Shown: positions 34,970 through 43,271 of the stretch, one piece after another
Position numbering within the stretch: the stretch's first letter is position 1
Layout: each line of letters opens with the position of its first letter
NCBI GenBank assembly: GCA_035524315.1
Contig: DATKPD010000066.1
Span: 1-49,829 of the forward strand
DNA length: 49,829 nucleotides
Direction: 5' to 3'
From: BOG-938 sp035524315
Lineage (GTDB): Bacteria > Pseudomonadota > Alphaproteobacteria > Caulobacterales > Caulobacteraceae
Made by a program: the position numbers and the translations under genes
Notes under the pieces: model-generated
Seen by the model: the letters and a program-made list of their open reading frames with translations, nothing else
Told to the model about the DNA's origin: nothing
Databases searched by the model: none

Positions 34970-36054
34970 CCCGGCTGGCCGAGCCGGAACGGCTCGACTG
35001 GCTCAGGCTAGCGCGCGCCGAAACGGTCGGGCCGACGGCGTTCCGCTATCTTATTCAGACTTATGGCGATCCGGCCACGGCCATCGCCGCCCTGCCGGAC
35101 CTGGCCCGGCGCGCTGGCCGCGCCGCCGCGCCCCGTGTGCCAAGTCCGGCGGAGGCCGAGGCTGAATTGTCGGCCGGCGCGGCCCTGGGCGCCAAGCTGC
35201 TCGCGTCGTGCGAGGCGGCCTTCCCGCCCCTGCTGGCCGCCATCGACCCGCCGCCGCCGGTAATCTGGACCCTGGGCGACGCGGGCCTGCTGCATGGCCG
35301 AACGGTCGCCGTGGTCGGCGCACGCATCGCCAGCGCCGCCGGCCAACGCTTCGCCCGCGCATTAGCGCGCGATCTGGGACAAGCCGGCTACGGCGTCGCC
35401 TCGGGCTTGGCGCGAGGCATCGACGCCGCCGCTCACGAAGGCTCGCTCGACACCGGCACGATCGCCGTCCTGGCGGGCGGGATCGACGACATCTATCCGC
35501 CCGAACACGGCGAACTCTATCGCCGCATCGCCGAGCGCGGCTGCGTGGTGTCGGAAACCGCCGTGGGTCGCCGCGCCCAGGCCAAGGACTTCCCGCGCCG
35601 CAACCGGCTGATCTCGGGGCTTTCGCTGGCGGTGGTGGTGGTCGAGGCCGAACTGCGGTCCGGCTCGCTCATCACCGCGCGCTTGGCGGCCGAACAGGGC
35701 CGCGAGGTGTTCGCCGTGCCCGGCTCGCCGCTCGACGCCCGCGCCAAGGGAACCAACGACCTGATCCGCCAGGGCGCCGCCTTGTGCGAAGGCGCGGACG
35801 ACGTGCTGCGCGTGGTCGAGACGTTGCGCGGGGTCCATGAGCCGCCCCAGGACCCGTTCAGCGGTGCGCCGAACCCGCCCGAGGCCGAGCTTCTGGAGCG
35901 CGTCGCCGCGTTGCTGTCGCCAACACCCGTGGCCTGGGACGAGTTGGCCCGGGCGGCGGGGGGCCCGGGACCGCAGGTCTACGCGGCGCTGGTGGAGTTG
36001 TCCCTGGCCGGCCGGGCCGAACTGCTGCCCGGCGGCATGGTCGTCTCCGCCTAG
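34966..36054 (+). CDS. dprA: DNA-processing protein DprA (Smf)
   Basis: DprA loads RecA on incoming single-stranded DNA during transformation. 362 aa: N-terminal SAM-like region (LDWLRLARAETVGPTAFRYL), the Rossmann domain with VAVVGARIASAAGQRFARAL, SGLARGIDAAAHEGSLDTGT, FPRRNRLISGLSLAVVVVEA, GREVFAVPGSPLDARAKGTN and a C-terminal winged helix. GTG start shares bases with the plsY stop. plsY-dprA adjacency is common; in many relatives topA follows directly, whereas here the pst cluster lies between. Confidence 0.94.
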   Translation: MTRLAEPERLDWLRLARAETVGPTAFRYLIQTYGDPATAIAALPDLARRAGRAAAPRVPSPAEAEAELSAGAALGAKLLASCEAAFPPLLAAIDPPPPVIWTLGDAGLLHGRTVAVVGARIASAAGQRFARALARDLGQAGYGVASGLARGIDAAAHEGSLDTGTIAVLAGGIDDIYPPEHGELYRRIAERGCVVSETAVGRRAQAKDFPRRNRLISGLSLAVVVVEAELRSGSLITARLAAEQGREVFAVPGSPLDARAKGTNDLIRQGAALCEGADDVLRVVETLRGVHEPPQDPFSGAPNPPEAELLERVAALLSPTPVAWDELARAAGGPGPQVYAALVELSLAGRAELLPGGMVVSA

Positions 36055-36070
36055 CGCCGCCCGAGCCGGC

Positions 36071-36472
36071 TTAAACGGCGGCGGTGTTGACCCAGAAGTC
36101 GTGCAGATTGCAGGTGCTGGTCGCCTTGACCATGCCCTTGTACCCAGCCGGCAGGGTGTAGGTCGACACCGGGTCGTCCTTGGGGGTGAAGGTCTTGCGG
36201 CCCAGAAGGCTGCCGTCCGCCAGCACCACCGTGTGGCTGACGATGTAGTGCGCATCGCTCTGCGGATGGGGCGTCGTCACGGTCAAGGTGCTGCCCGACA
36301 CGTCGACCTTGGGCACGTGTTTGGCCACGACCTTGTCCCAGTGACCCGGGTTGTCCGCGCTGAATACGATGTTGGTGTCGCCGGCCATGCCCGCGGCCTG
36401 CGAGGCGGCCGGCAGGGCTGCGGCGGCGGCCGCGCCCAGGATGGCGGTCTTGGCGAAATCCCTACGAAGCAT
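36071..36472 (-). CDS. Tat-exported superoxide-reductase-like (desulfoferrodoxin/neelaredoxin) protein
   Basis: A 133-aa protein. N-terminus MLRRDFAKTAILGAAAAAAL is a Tat signal (RRDFAK) ending near SQAAG. The mature ~105 aa match the SOR catalytic domain: VVAKHVPKV (His52), TPHPQSDAHYIVSH (His69, His75) and STCNLHDFWV (Cys121, His124), the complete His4Cys set for the mononuclear iron. The Glu that precedes KHVP in classical SORs is Ala50. No N-terminal rubredoxin-like desulforedoxin domain. It lies 120 nt after pstB, with its own ribosome site (GGGAGAG). SOR or a related metal/thiosulfate-type (SoxY/Z-like fold) role; SOR-like is the better fit. Confidence 0.78.
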   Translation of the reverse strand: MLRRDFAKTAILGAAAAAALPAASQAAGMAGDTNIVFSADNPGHWDKVVAKHVPKVDVSGSTLTVTTPHPQSDAHYIVSHTVVLADGSLLGRKTFTPKDDPVSTYTLPAGYKGMVKATSTCNLHDFWVNTAAV

Positions 36473-36506
36473 GGATCACTCTCCCTATCGCGCTGTGTTG
36501 CGCGGC

Positions 36507-36538
36507 GAAAACTTGCGCCTCCAACGCCGGATGCGCAA
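36507..36538 (-). terminator. Terminator-like hairpin between pstB and the SOR-like gene
   Basis: TTGCGC ... GCGCAA (14-nt loop) followed by GTTTTCG on the minus strand, 55 nt after the pstB stop. Short stem and U-run, so partial termination or attenuation is more likely than a full stop. Confidence 0.4.
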
Positions 36539-36592
36539 TCGCTCACAGCCTATAAGGCGCCAGCCTCTGCGGGGTTGCGGAGAGACCCGACC

Positions 36593-37405
36593 CTAGCCGA
36601 AGCGGCCGGTCACATAGTCCTGGGTGCGCTTGGCCCGGGGATTGGTGAACAACTGCTCGGTCGAGGTGAACTCGATCATCCGGCCCAGGTACATGAAGCC
36701 GGTGTAGTCGCTGATCCGCGCGGCCTGGCCCAGATTGTGGGTTACGATCACGATCGTATGGTCGACCTTCAGCTCGAGCAGCGTCTCTTCCAGCTTGGCC
36801 GTCGAGATCGGGTCGAGCGCCGATGCCGGCTCATCGAGCAGGATCACTTCGGGCCGCACCGCCACACCGCGCGCCAGGCACAGGCGCTGCTGCTGGCCGC
36901 CGGACAGGCCCAGGCCCGAGGTGTTGAGCTTGTCCTTGACCTCGTCCCACAGGGCCGACTTGCGCAGGGATTCCTCCACGCGCACGTCCATGTCGGCCTT
37001 GCTCAGTTTTTCATACAGGCGCACGCCATAGGCCACGTTGTCGTAGATCGACATCGGGAACGGCGTCGGCTTTTGGAACACCATGCCGATGCGCGCGCGC
37101 AGGGCCGAGAGGTCCTCGTTGCCCGCCAAGATGTTGCGGCCGTCAAACATGATCTCGCCCTCGGCCTTCTGGCCGGGATAAAGGGCGTAGATGCGGTTCA
37201 AGGTGCGCAGCAGGGTCGACTTGCCACAGCCGGACGGGCCGATCAGCGCCGTCACGTGCTTCTCGGCGAAGCCCGTGGTGACGCCAAACAGCGACTGGGT
37301 TTTGCCGTAGAAAAAGTCGAGCTTGCGGATATCGAGTTTCGCGGTCCCAGCGGGGATTTGCTCCACGAAAGACTCATAGGTCTCGGCTTGAGGCTGAGCG
37401 TTCAT
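36593..37405 (-). CDS. pstB: Phosphate ABC transporter ATP-binding protein
   Basis: 270 aa. Walker A GPSGCGKSTLLRTLNR, Q-loop GMVFQKPTPFPMSIYDNVAY, signature LGLSGGQQQRLCLARGVAVR, Walker B EVILLDEPASALDPIS, H-loop IVIVTHNLGQAAR, and the Pst-typical C-terminus RTQDYVTGRFG. ATGA overlap with pstA. No phoU or phoB follows, unlike many pst operons. Confidence 0.97.
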   Translation of the reverse strand: MNAQPQAETYESFVEQIPAGTAKLDIRKLDFFYGKTQSLFGVTTGFAEKHVTALIGPSGCGKSTLLRTLNRIYALYPGQKAEGEIMFDGRNILAGNEDLSALRARIGMVFQKPTPFPMSIYDNVAYGVRLYEKLSKADMDVRVEESLRKSALWDEVKDKLNTSGLGLSGGQQQRLCLARGVAVRPEVILLDEPASALDPISTAKLEETLLELKVDHTIVIVTHNLGQAARISDYTGFMYLGRMIEFTSTEQLFTNPRAKRTQDYVTGRFG

Positions 37406-38250
37406 GACCGGCGGGTCTCTCTGGCGAGTGTACGGGCGATGATATTGACGAGAAGGACGGTGAAGGCGATCAGCGCCGCCCCGGCCCAGGCCAGGCGCAC
37501 CAGATCGTCATAGGCGCTGAGCGCGTCATTGAAGATCACCGACGGAAGGTTGGCGGTGGGCTTGGTCAGATCCAGGCTGAAGAACTGGTTGTTGAGGGCG
37601 GTGAACAGCAGGGGCGCGGTCTCGCCGGAGATGCGGGCGAAGGCCAGCAGACCGCCGGTGAGGATGCCGGTGCTCGACGCCCGCCACAGGATGCGGCGGA
37701 TGGCCGATGCCAGGGGCGAACCCAGCGCCACCCCAGCCTCGCGCAGGGCCGGCGGCTGCAGCTTCATCACGTCCTCGGTGGTGCGCGTCACCACCGGCGT
37801 GGCCAGCAGCGCCAGCGCCACAGACCCTGCCAGGCCCGAGAAGCCATGGAAAGGCTGGACCAACACATAATAGACGAACAGGCCAATCAGGATCGACGGC
37901 GCGGACAACAGCACGTCGTTCACGAAGCGGACCACCTTGCCGTAGGCGCTATCGCCCGCGTACTCGGCGAGCCAAGTGCCCGCCAGCACGCCGAAACCGA
38001 CCGCCAGCACCATGGCGATGGCGCACATCTCGACCGAACCGATGATGGCGTTGCGCAGGCCGCCGGGCGAGCCCGGCGCGGGCGTATCCATGGTGAAGAT
38101 CTGCAGGTTCAAGGCCCCGAGGCCATGCTCGATCAGCGACCACAGGATCATGGCGAGGAAGGCCAGGGCCACGGCGGCGGCCACCCAGCAAAAGCCGACG
38201 AAGGCGGTGTTGGAAATCTTCCGCCGCGCGATGAGCAGTTGCGATGCCAT
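37402..38250 (-). CDS. pstA: Phosphate ABC transporter permease PstA
   Basis: 282 aa, six membrane segments; the ABC-permease EAA loop is EDVMKLQPPALREAGVALGS followed by SAIRRILWRASSTGILTGGL. Start at the ATG 38248-38250, 4 nt after the pstC stop; the frame's extra upstream codons overlap pstC. Confidence 0.95.
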   Translation of the reverse strand: MASQLLIARRKISNTAFVGFCWVAAAVALAFLAMILWSLIEHGLGALNLQIFTMDTPAPGSPGGLRNAIIGSVEMCAIAMVLAVGFGVLAGTWLAEYAGDSAYGKVVRFVNDVLLSAPSILIGLFVYYVLVQPFHGFSGLAGSVALALLATPVVTRTTEDVMKLQPPALREAGVALGSPLASAIRRILWRASSTGILTGGLLAFARISGETAPLLFTALNNQFFSLDLTKPTANLPSVIFNDALSAYDDLVRLAWAGAALIAFTVLLVNIIARTLARETRRS

Positions 38251-38254
38251 GGCG

Positions 38255-39223
38255 TCAGACCGTCTTTGCGGTGCCAAGCAGCGCGCGCGCGGCCGCCAGG
38301 ACGGTGAAGGTGATGAGGAACAGCACCAGGCCGAGCGCGATCAGCGCCGAGGTGTGCATGGCACCGGTGGCCTCGTTGAACTCGTTGGCGATCGTCGAGG
38401 CGATGGTCGAGCCCGAGTCGAACAGGCTCTTGGGAAAGGCGTGCGAATTGCCGATGATAAAGGTCACGGCCATGGTTTCGCCGAGCGCGCGGCCAAGACC
38501 CAGCATCACCGCGCCGATGGCGCTGCGCCGCACGTAAGGCAGGGACACCGACATCACCACCTCCATGGTGGTGGCGCCCAGACCGTAAGCGCTCTCACGC
38601 ACCGGCGCGGGCACGGTCATCATCAGGTCGCGCAGAACCGCGGCGATGAACGGCAGGATCATGATGGCCAGGATGATCGAGGCCGTCAGAATGTTCGCCC
38701 CGTTGGGCACGCCCTGGGTCAGGACCGCCAACAGCGATCCGGGAGGGGCATTCTCCAGAATGGGCAACTGGATGTGCATGGCGAACCAGGGCGCAAGCAC
38801 GAACAGGCCCCACATGCCGTAGACAATAGAGGGAATGCCGGCCAGCAGCTCGACGGCGACCCCGATCGGGCGGCGAAAGAAGGGCGGGCAGAACTCCACT
38901 AGGAACACCGCCACGCCGAACGCCACCGGCAGAGCCAGGACCAGGGCGACGATAGACGTGATGATGGTGCCCACCACCGGTCCTGCGGCGCCGAACACCT
39001 CGGTCACCGGGTTCCACTCGGAGGTGACTAGGAAGCCGAAGCCAAACTTGTGGATCGCGGGCCAGCCGCCGATCAACAGGGCGCCGAGGACGCCGATTAA
39101 CGCCGCCAGCAGGGTCGAAGCGCTGGTGAAGCACAAGGCCTCGAAAACAGCGTCGAACGCTCCGCCTCTGCGTTTGGGCGCCATGGCTGGCGTCGCTTTG
39201 GTCTGGTCGATCGCGAGTGTCAT
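38255..39223 (-). CDS. pstC: Phosphate ABC transporter permease PstC
   Basis: 322 aa, membrane segments from about residue 30; EAA loop VPAPVRESAYGLGATTMEVV, then SLPYVRRSAIGAVMLGLGRA and GETMAVTFIIGN. WNPVTEVFGAAGPVVGTIIT near residue 75 is a PstC landmark. Start at ATG 39221-39223. Separated from pstS by 112 nt holding a stem-loop. Confidence 0.95.
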   Translation of the reverse strand: MTLAIDQTKATPAMAPKRRGGAFDAVFEALCFTSASTLLAALIGVLGALLIGGWPAIHKFGFGFLVTSEWNPVTEVFGAAGPVVGTIITSIVALVLALPVAFGVAVFLVEFCPPFFRRPIGVAVELLAGIPSIVYGMWGLFVLAPWFAMHIQLPILENAPPGSLLAVLTQGVPNGANILTASIILAIMILPFIAAVLRDLMMTVPAPVRESAYGLGATTMEVVMSVSLPYVRRSAIGAVMLGLGRALGETMAVTFIIGNSHAFPKSLFDSGSTIASTIANEFNEATGAMHTSALIALGLVLFLITFTVLAAARALLGTAKTV

Positions 39224-39289
39224 CTTCAGCTTCAGCGTTGCGGGCACGGCTCGTCTTAGAGCCCAACCACGACAGTACAGAGACAATGC

Positions 39290-39319
39290 GGCGGACGACG
39301 CACATTCGCGCCGTCCGCC
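39290..39319 (-). other. Stem-loop between pstS and pstC
   Basis: Perfect 8-bp stem GGCGGACG / CGTCCGCC, 14-nt loop, 16 nt after the pstS stop, without a U-tract. In binding-protein transporter operons such structures protect the 3' end of the binding-protein mRNA and so raise PstS over the membrane subunits. Role inferred. Confidence 0.55.
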
Positions 39320-39335
39320 GACGATGTCATCAGGC

Positions 39336-40379
39336 TTACTTGGAGACGTAAACCGGCTTGCCGTCCGGGCCCTTGATTTCTTGGGCCCACTGCTTGCGCA
39401 TCATGGCCTTCACCGGCGCGGGCAGCGGCACATAGTCCAGCTGCTCAGCGGCGGCGTCGCCGTTCTTGTAGTCCCAGTCGAAGAAGCTGAGGACCGCCTT
39501 GCCGGAGGCAGGGTTGGTCTGGTTCTTGTACACCAGGATGAAGGTGGCCGCGGTGATCGGCCACGAGGCGGCGCCCGGCTGGTCGAGCAGCAGCAGGTAG
39601 TTGCCCGGAGCCTTGGACCAGTCGGCGCCCGAGGCGGCCGCGGCGAAGGCCGCGGCGGTCGGGGCCACGAAGGCGCCGGCCTTGTTCTGCATCAGAGCGT
39701 AGGTCAGGTGGTTCTGCTTGGCGTAGGCGTATTCCACGTAGCCGATCGAGCCGATCGTCTGCTTGGTGAAGGCCGCGACGCCGTCGTTGCCCTTGCCGCC
39801 CAGACCGGTCGGCCAGTCGACCGCGTCATTGCCGCCGACCTTGGTCGCCCACGCCGGGCTCTTTTGCGCCAGATAGGTGGTGAAGATGAAGCTCGTGCCC
39901 GAGCCGTCCGAACGGTGCACGACGGTGATCGGCAGGTTCGGCAGCTTCACGCCCGGGTTCAGCGAGGCGATGCGCGGATCGGTCCAGGTCTTGATGTCGC
40001 CGATGTAGATGCCGGCCAGAACGGCGCCGGTCAGCTTGATCTGACCCGGCTCAATCCCAGGCAGGTTCATCACCGGCACCACCCCGCCCATGACGGTTGG
40101 GAACTGGTACAGGCCGTTGGCGTCCAGATCGGCCTGCTTCATCGGCTTGTCCGAAGCGCCGAAGTCGACGGTCTTGGCTTCGATTTGTTTGATGCCGCCG
40201 CCCGAACCGATGGCCTGGAAGTTCAGGCCAATGCCGGTGCCGGCTTTATAGAGTTCGGCCCACTTGGCGTAGACGGGCGCGGGAAAGGTTGCGCCCGCGC
40301 CAGAAATATCGGCGGCGTGAGCTTGGCTCGCCAACGCCAGGGCGATGGCCGAGGCGGCGAGAGCGATGGATTTCAGCAT
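39336..40379 (-). CDS. pstS: Phosphate-binding periplasmic protein PstS
   Basis: 347 aa: signal peptide MLKSIALAASAIALALASQA (cut after AHA), mature start ADISGAGATFPAPVYAKWAE. Phosphate ligands are in ISGAGATFP, GSGGGIKQI, DFGASDKPM and HRSDGSGTSFIFTTYL, the PstS set. No lipobox. First gene of the operon, 60 nt behind a Pho box. Confidence 0.96.
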   Translation of the reverse strand: MLKSIALAASAIALALASQAHAADISGAGATFPAPVYAKWAELYKAGTGIGLNFQAIGSGGGIKQIEAKTVDFGASDKPMKQADLDANGLYQFPTVMGGVVPVMNLPGIEPGQIKLTGAVLAGIYIGDIKTWTDPRIASLNPGVKLPNLPITVVHRSDGSGTSFIFTTYLAQKSPAWATKVGGNDAVDWPTGLGGKGNDGVAAFTKQTIGSIGYVEYAYAKQNHLTYALMQNKAGAFVAPTAAAFAAAASGADWSKAPGNYLLLLDQPGAASWPITAATFILVYKNQTNPASGKAVLSFFDWDYKNGDAAAEQLDYVPLPAPVKAMMRKQWAQEIKGPDGKPVYVSK

Positions 40380-40439
40380 GGAGGTCTCCCAGCAGGCGAC
40401 AGCGGTCGCCGATCAGCAGGGCTTCCGTATCGGGCGCCA

Positions 40440-40457
40440 ATAACAGTTTCATGACAG
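40440..40457 (-). promoter_or_regulatory. Pho box (PhoB site) of the pst operon
   Basis: Minus strand CTGTCAT-GAAA-CTGTTAT, 13 of 14 bases of two CTGTCAT half-sites 11 nt apart. TACGGA lies 11 nt downstream as a possible -10, so the box replaces the -35. A degenerate second pair (CTGACGT-AAGC-TTTCACA, 40472-40489) lies further upstream. Confidence 0.85.
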
Positions 40458-40616
40458 AAAGCGCCGTGGTGTGTGAAAGCTTACGTCAGGCTTACAAGCG
40501 CCGGGACCCCAAACCGGGCCTGCGTCAGGCCGCCCGTTGACAGCCTGGGCAAGGGCCCCCACTTTCCCGGCCTCCTCGGCCCCGGCCGTTCGTCACCGCG
40601 AGCTCCGCTTTTTATA

Positions 40617-43271
40617 ATGAATGTCGTCGTCGTCGAGAGCCCGGCCAAAGCCAAGACCATCAACAAATACTTGGGCTCCGACTACACGGTTCTGGCCAGC
40701 TATGGCCACGTGCGCGACCTGCCGTCGAAGGACGGTTCGGTGCTGCCGGACGATGACTTTTCCATGACATGGGACGTGGATCCCAAATCGGCCAAGCGCC
40801 TGTCGGACATCGCCGACGCGCTCAAGGGAGCCGACCGGCTGATTCTGGCCACCGACCCCGACCGTGAAGGCGAGGCCATATCGTGGCACGTGCTAGAGGT
40901 GCTCAAGCGCAAGCGCGCCATCAAGGACGCTGAGGTCCAGCGCGTGGTGTTCAACGCCATCACCAAATCGGCGGTGACCGAGGCGATGAAGCATCCGCGC
41001 GACATCGACATGGAGCTGGTGGACGCCTACCTCGCGCGCCGCGCTCTGGACTATCTGGTCGGTTTCACCCTGTCGCCCGTGCTGTGGCGCAAGCTGCCGG
41101 GCTCGCGCTCGGCCGGCCGCGTGCAATCGGTGGCCCTGCGGCTGGTGGTCGAGCGCGAGATCGAGATCGAGGCTTTCAAGACCCAGGAATACTGGACGGT
41201 GGAAGCCGACGTCTCGGCGGGTTCCGATCCCTTCCTCGCGCGCCTGGTCAAGCACCAGGGCAAACGCCTGGCGAAGTTCGACCTGGCCAACGAGGGGTTG
41301 GCCGGCGCCGCGCTGGCCGCGGTGAAGGCCGCCGCGTTCACGGTGTCCGCGGTCGAGAAGAAGCCGGCGCGGCGCTCCCCCGCCCCGCCCTTCACCACCT
41401 CGACCCTGCAGCAGGAAGCCGCCCGAAAGCTGGGTTTCTCGGCCCAGCGCACCATGCAGGCCGCCCAGAAGCTGTACGAAGGCATCGATCTGGGCGGCGA
41501 GACTGTCGGCCTGATCACCTACATGCGGACCGACGGCGTGCAGGTGGCGCAGGAAGCGATCGACGAGGCGCGCCGCGTGATCGCCGGGCGCTACGGCGAC
41601 GACTACGTCCCCTCCAGCGCCCGCTACTACAAGACCAAGGCCAAGAACGCCCAGGAAGCCCACGAGGCGATCCGCCCGACCAGCCTGTCGCGCAATCCCG
41701 GCTCCCTGCGCCTGGAGGGCGATCTCGGGCGGCTGTACGAGCTGATCTGGAAGCGGATGATCGCCAGCCAGATGGAGCAGGCGCGCATCGAGCGCACCGT
41801 GATCGACCTGGAAAGCGCCGATGGCCAGACCGGATTGCGCGCCAACGGTCAGGTGATCCTGTTTGACGGCTATCTGGCCGCCTACGAGGAAGGCCGCGAC
41901 GACCCGGCGCCGGGCGCGGAGGGCGAAGAGGATTCCTCGGGCCGTCTGCCCCAGGTCAGCGAAGGCGCGGCCGCCAAGGTCATGGCCGCCCGCCAGGATC
42001 AGCACTTCACCGAGCCGCCGCCGCGCTATTCGGAAGCCAGCCTGGTCAAGAAGCTGGAAGAGCTCGGCATCGGCCGCCCTTCGACCTACGCCTCGATCCT
42101 CACCGTGTTGCGCGACCGGGCCTATGTCCACATGGACAAGAACCGCTTCGTGCCCGACGACAAGGGCCGCCTGGTCACCGCATTCCTTGAGCAGTTCTTC
42201 CGTCGCTACGTGGAATATGACTTCACCGCCGCGCTCGAGGCGAAGCTCGATCAGGTGTCGGCCGGGGAGCTGGGCTACAAGCAGGTGCTGCGCGACTTCT
42301 GGAAGGACTTCCACGCCGCCGTGGGCGAGATCGGCGAACTGCGCACCAGCCAGGTGCTCGACGCGCTCAACGACGCCCTGGCCCCGATGATCTTCCCCGA
42401 GCGGGCGGACGGCTCGGACCCGCGCGCGTGCCCCACTTGCGGCACGGGCCGGCTGAGCCTGAAGACCAGCCGCTTCGGCGCCTTCATCGGCTGCTCCAAC
42501 TATCCCGAGTGCCGTTACACCCGCCCGATCGCCTCGCCCGACGGCGACGAGGCCGAGGGCGGCGCCGGGGGCGACCGCGAACTGGGCCTCGACCCGGCGT
42601 CCGGCGAGAAGGTGTGGCTCAAGGCCGGCCGCTTCGGCCCCTACGTCCAGCTCGGCGAGGGCGAGAAGCCGCGCCGCTCCAGCCTACCCAAGGGCTGGGC
42701 CGCCTCCGAGCTGGACCTCGACAGGGCCCTGCGCCTGCTCACCCTGCCGCGCGAGGTGGGCAAGCATCCCGAGGACGGCGTGACGATCCTGGCGGGCCTG
42801 GGCCGCTATGGCCCCTACGTCCAGCACGACAAGACCTACGCCAGCCTGGCCTCGATCGACGAGGCGTTCGAGGTGGGCCTCAACCGGGCCGTGATCCTGA
42901 TCGCCGAGAAGAAAGCCGGCGGCGGGCGCGGCGCGCGCGGGGCCACGGCGGCGGCGCTGAAGGAGCTGGGCGAACACCCGGCCACGGGCAAGCCGGTTCG
43001 CATCCTGTCGGGCCGCTTCGGGCCCTACATCAAGCACGAGGACGTCAACGCCAACGTGCCGCGCGGCAAGGACCCGCAGGACGTCACGCTGGACGAAGCG
43101 GTCGCCCTGCTCGCCGAGCGCGAGGCCAAGGGCGGCGGCAAGGCCAAGAAGCCGGTCCGCAAAGCCAAGGCCGCGGCCGAGGACAAGCCGGCCAAGAAGG
43201 CCGCCGCGAAGAAGCCGGCCGCGAAGAAGCCCGCGACAAAGAAGAGGGCGCCGGCCAAGACGGCGGGTTAG
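40617..43271 (+). CDS. topA: DNA topoisomerase I
   Basis: Relaxes negative supercoils by a type IA mechanism. 884 aa: TOPRIM (VVVVESPAKAKTINKYLGSD, ATDPDREGEAISWHVLE), PGSRSAGRVQSVALRLV, active-site Tyr in GLITYMRTDGVQVAQEA, ELGIGRPSTYASILTVL, one C4 zinc ribbon (ACPTCGTGRLSLKTSRF...GCSNYPECRYTR), three further ribbon-like repeats with RFGPYVQ/RYGPYVQ/RFGPYIK, and a Lys/Ala/Pro-rich tail (KKAAAKKPAAKKPATKKRAP). The ATG at 40617 lacks a clear ribosome site; the start is fixed by the conserved N-terminus. Its stop overlaps the convergent HAD gene by 4 nt. Confidence 0.96.
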   Translation: MNVVVVESPAKAKTINKYLGSDYTVLASYGHVRDLPSKDGSVLPDDDFSMTWDVDPKSAKRLSDIADALKGADRLILATDPDREGEAISWHVLEVLKRKRAIKDAEVQRVVFNAITKSAVTEAMKHPRDIDMELVDAYLARRALDYLVGFTLSPVLWRKLPGSRSAGRVQSVALRLVVEREIEIEAFKTQEYWTVEADVSAGSDPFLARLVKHQGKRLAKFDLANEGLAGAALAAVKAAAFTVSAVEKKPARRSPAPPFTTSTLQQEAARKLGFSAQRTMQAAQKLYEGIDLGGETVGLITYMRTDGVQVAQEAIDEARRVIAGRYGDDYVPSSARYYKTKAKNAQEAHEAIRPTSLSRNPGSLRLEGDLGRLYELIWKRMIASQMEQARIERTVIDLESADGQTGLRANGQVILFDGYLAAYEEGRDDPAPGAEGEEDSSGRLPQVSEGAAAKVMAARQDQHFTEPPPRYSEASLVKKLEELGIGRPSTYASILTVLRDRAYVHMDKNRFVPDDKGRLVTAFLEQFFRRYVEYDFTAALEAKLDQVSAGELGYKQVLRDFWKDFHAAVGEIGELRTSQVLDALNDALAPMIFPERADGSDPRACPTCGTGRLSLKTSRFGAFIGCSNYPECRYTRPIASPDGDEAEGGAGGDRELGLDPASGEKVWLKAGRFGPYVQLGEGEKPRRSSLPKGWAASELDLDRALRLLTLPREVGKHPEDGVTILAGLGRYGPYVQHDKTYASLASIDEAFEVGLNRAVILIAEKKAGGGRGARGATAAALKELGEHPATGKPVRILSGRFGPYIKHEDVNANVPRGKDPQDVTLDEAVALLAEREAKGGGKAKKPVRKAKAAAEDKPAKKAAAKKPAAKKPATKKRAPAKTAG

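Noticed and set aside
36071..36472. Reading as a SoxY/SoxZ sulfur-carrier protein
   Set aside because: The KHVP, HPQSDAHYI and CNLHDFW motifs are the SOR iron-ligand set, and the GGCG-type sulfur-binding tail of SoxY is absent.
40613..40618. Perfect TATAAT before topA
   Set aside because: It overlaps the start codon itself; transcription would begin inside the gene, and the conserved TopA N-terminus fixes the start there. Probably coincidence in an AT-rich start region.
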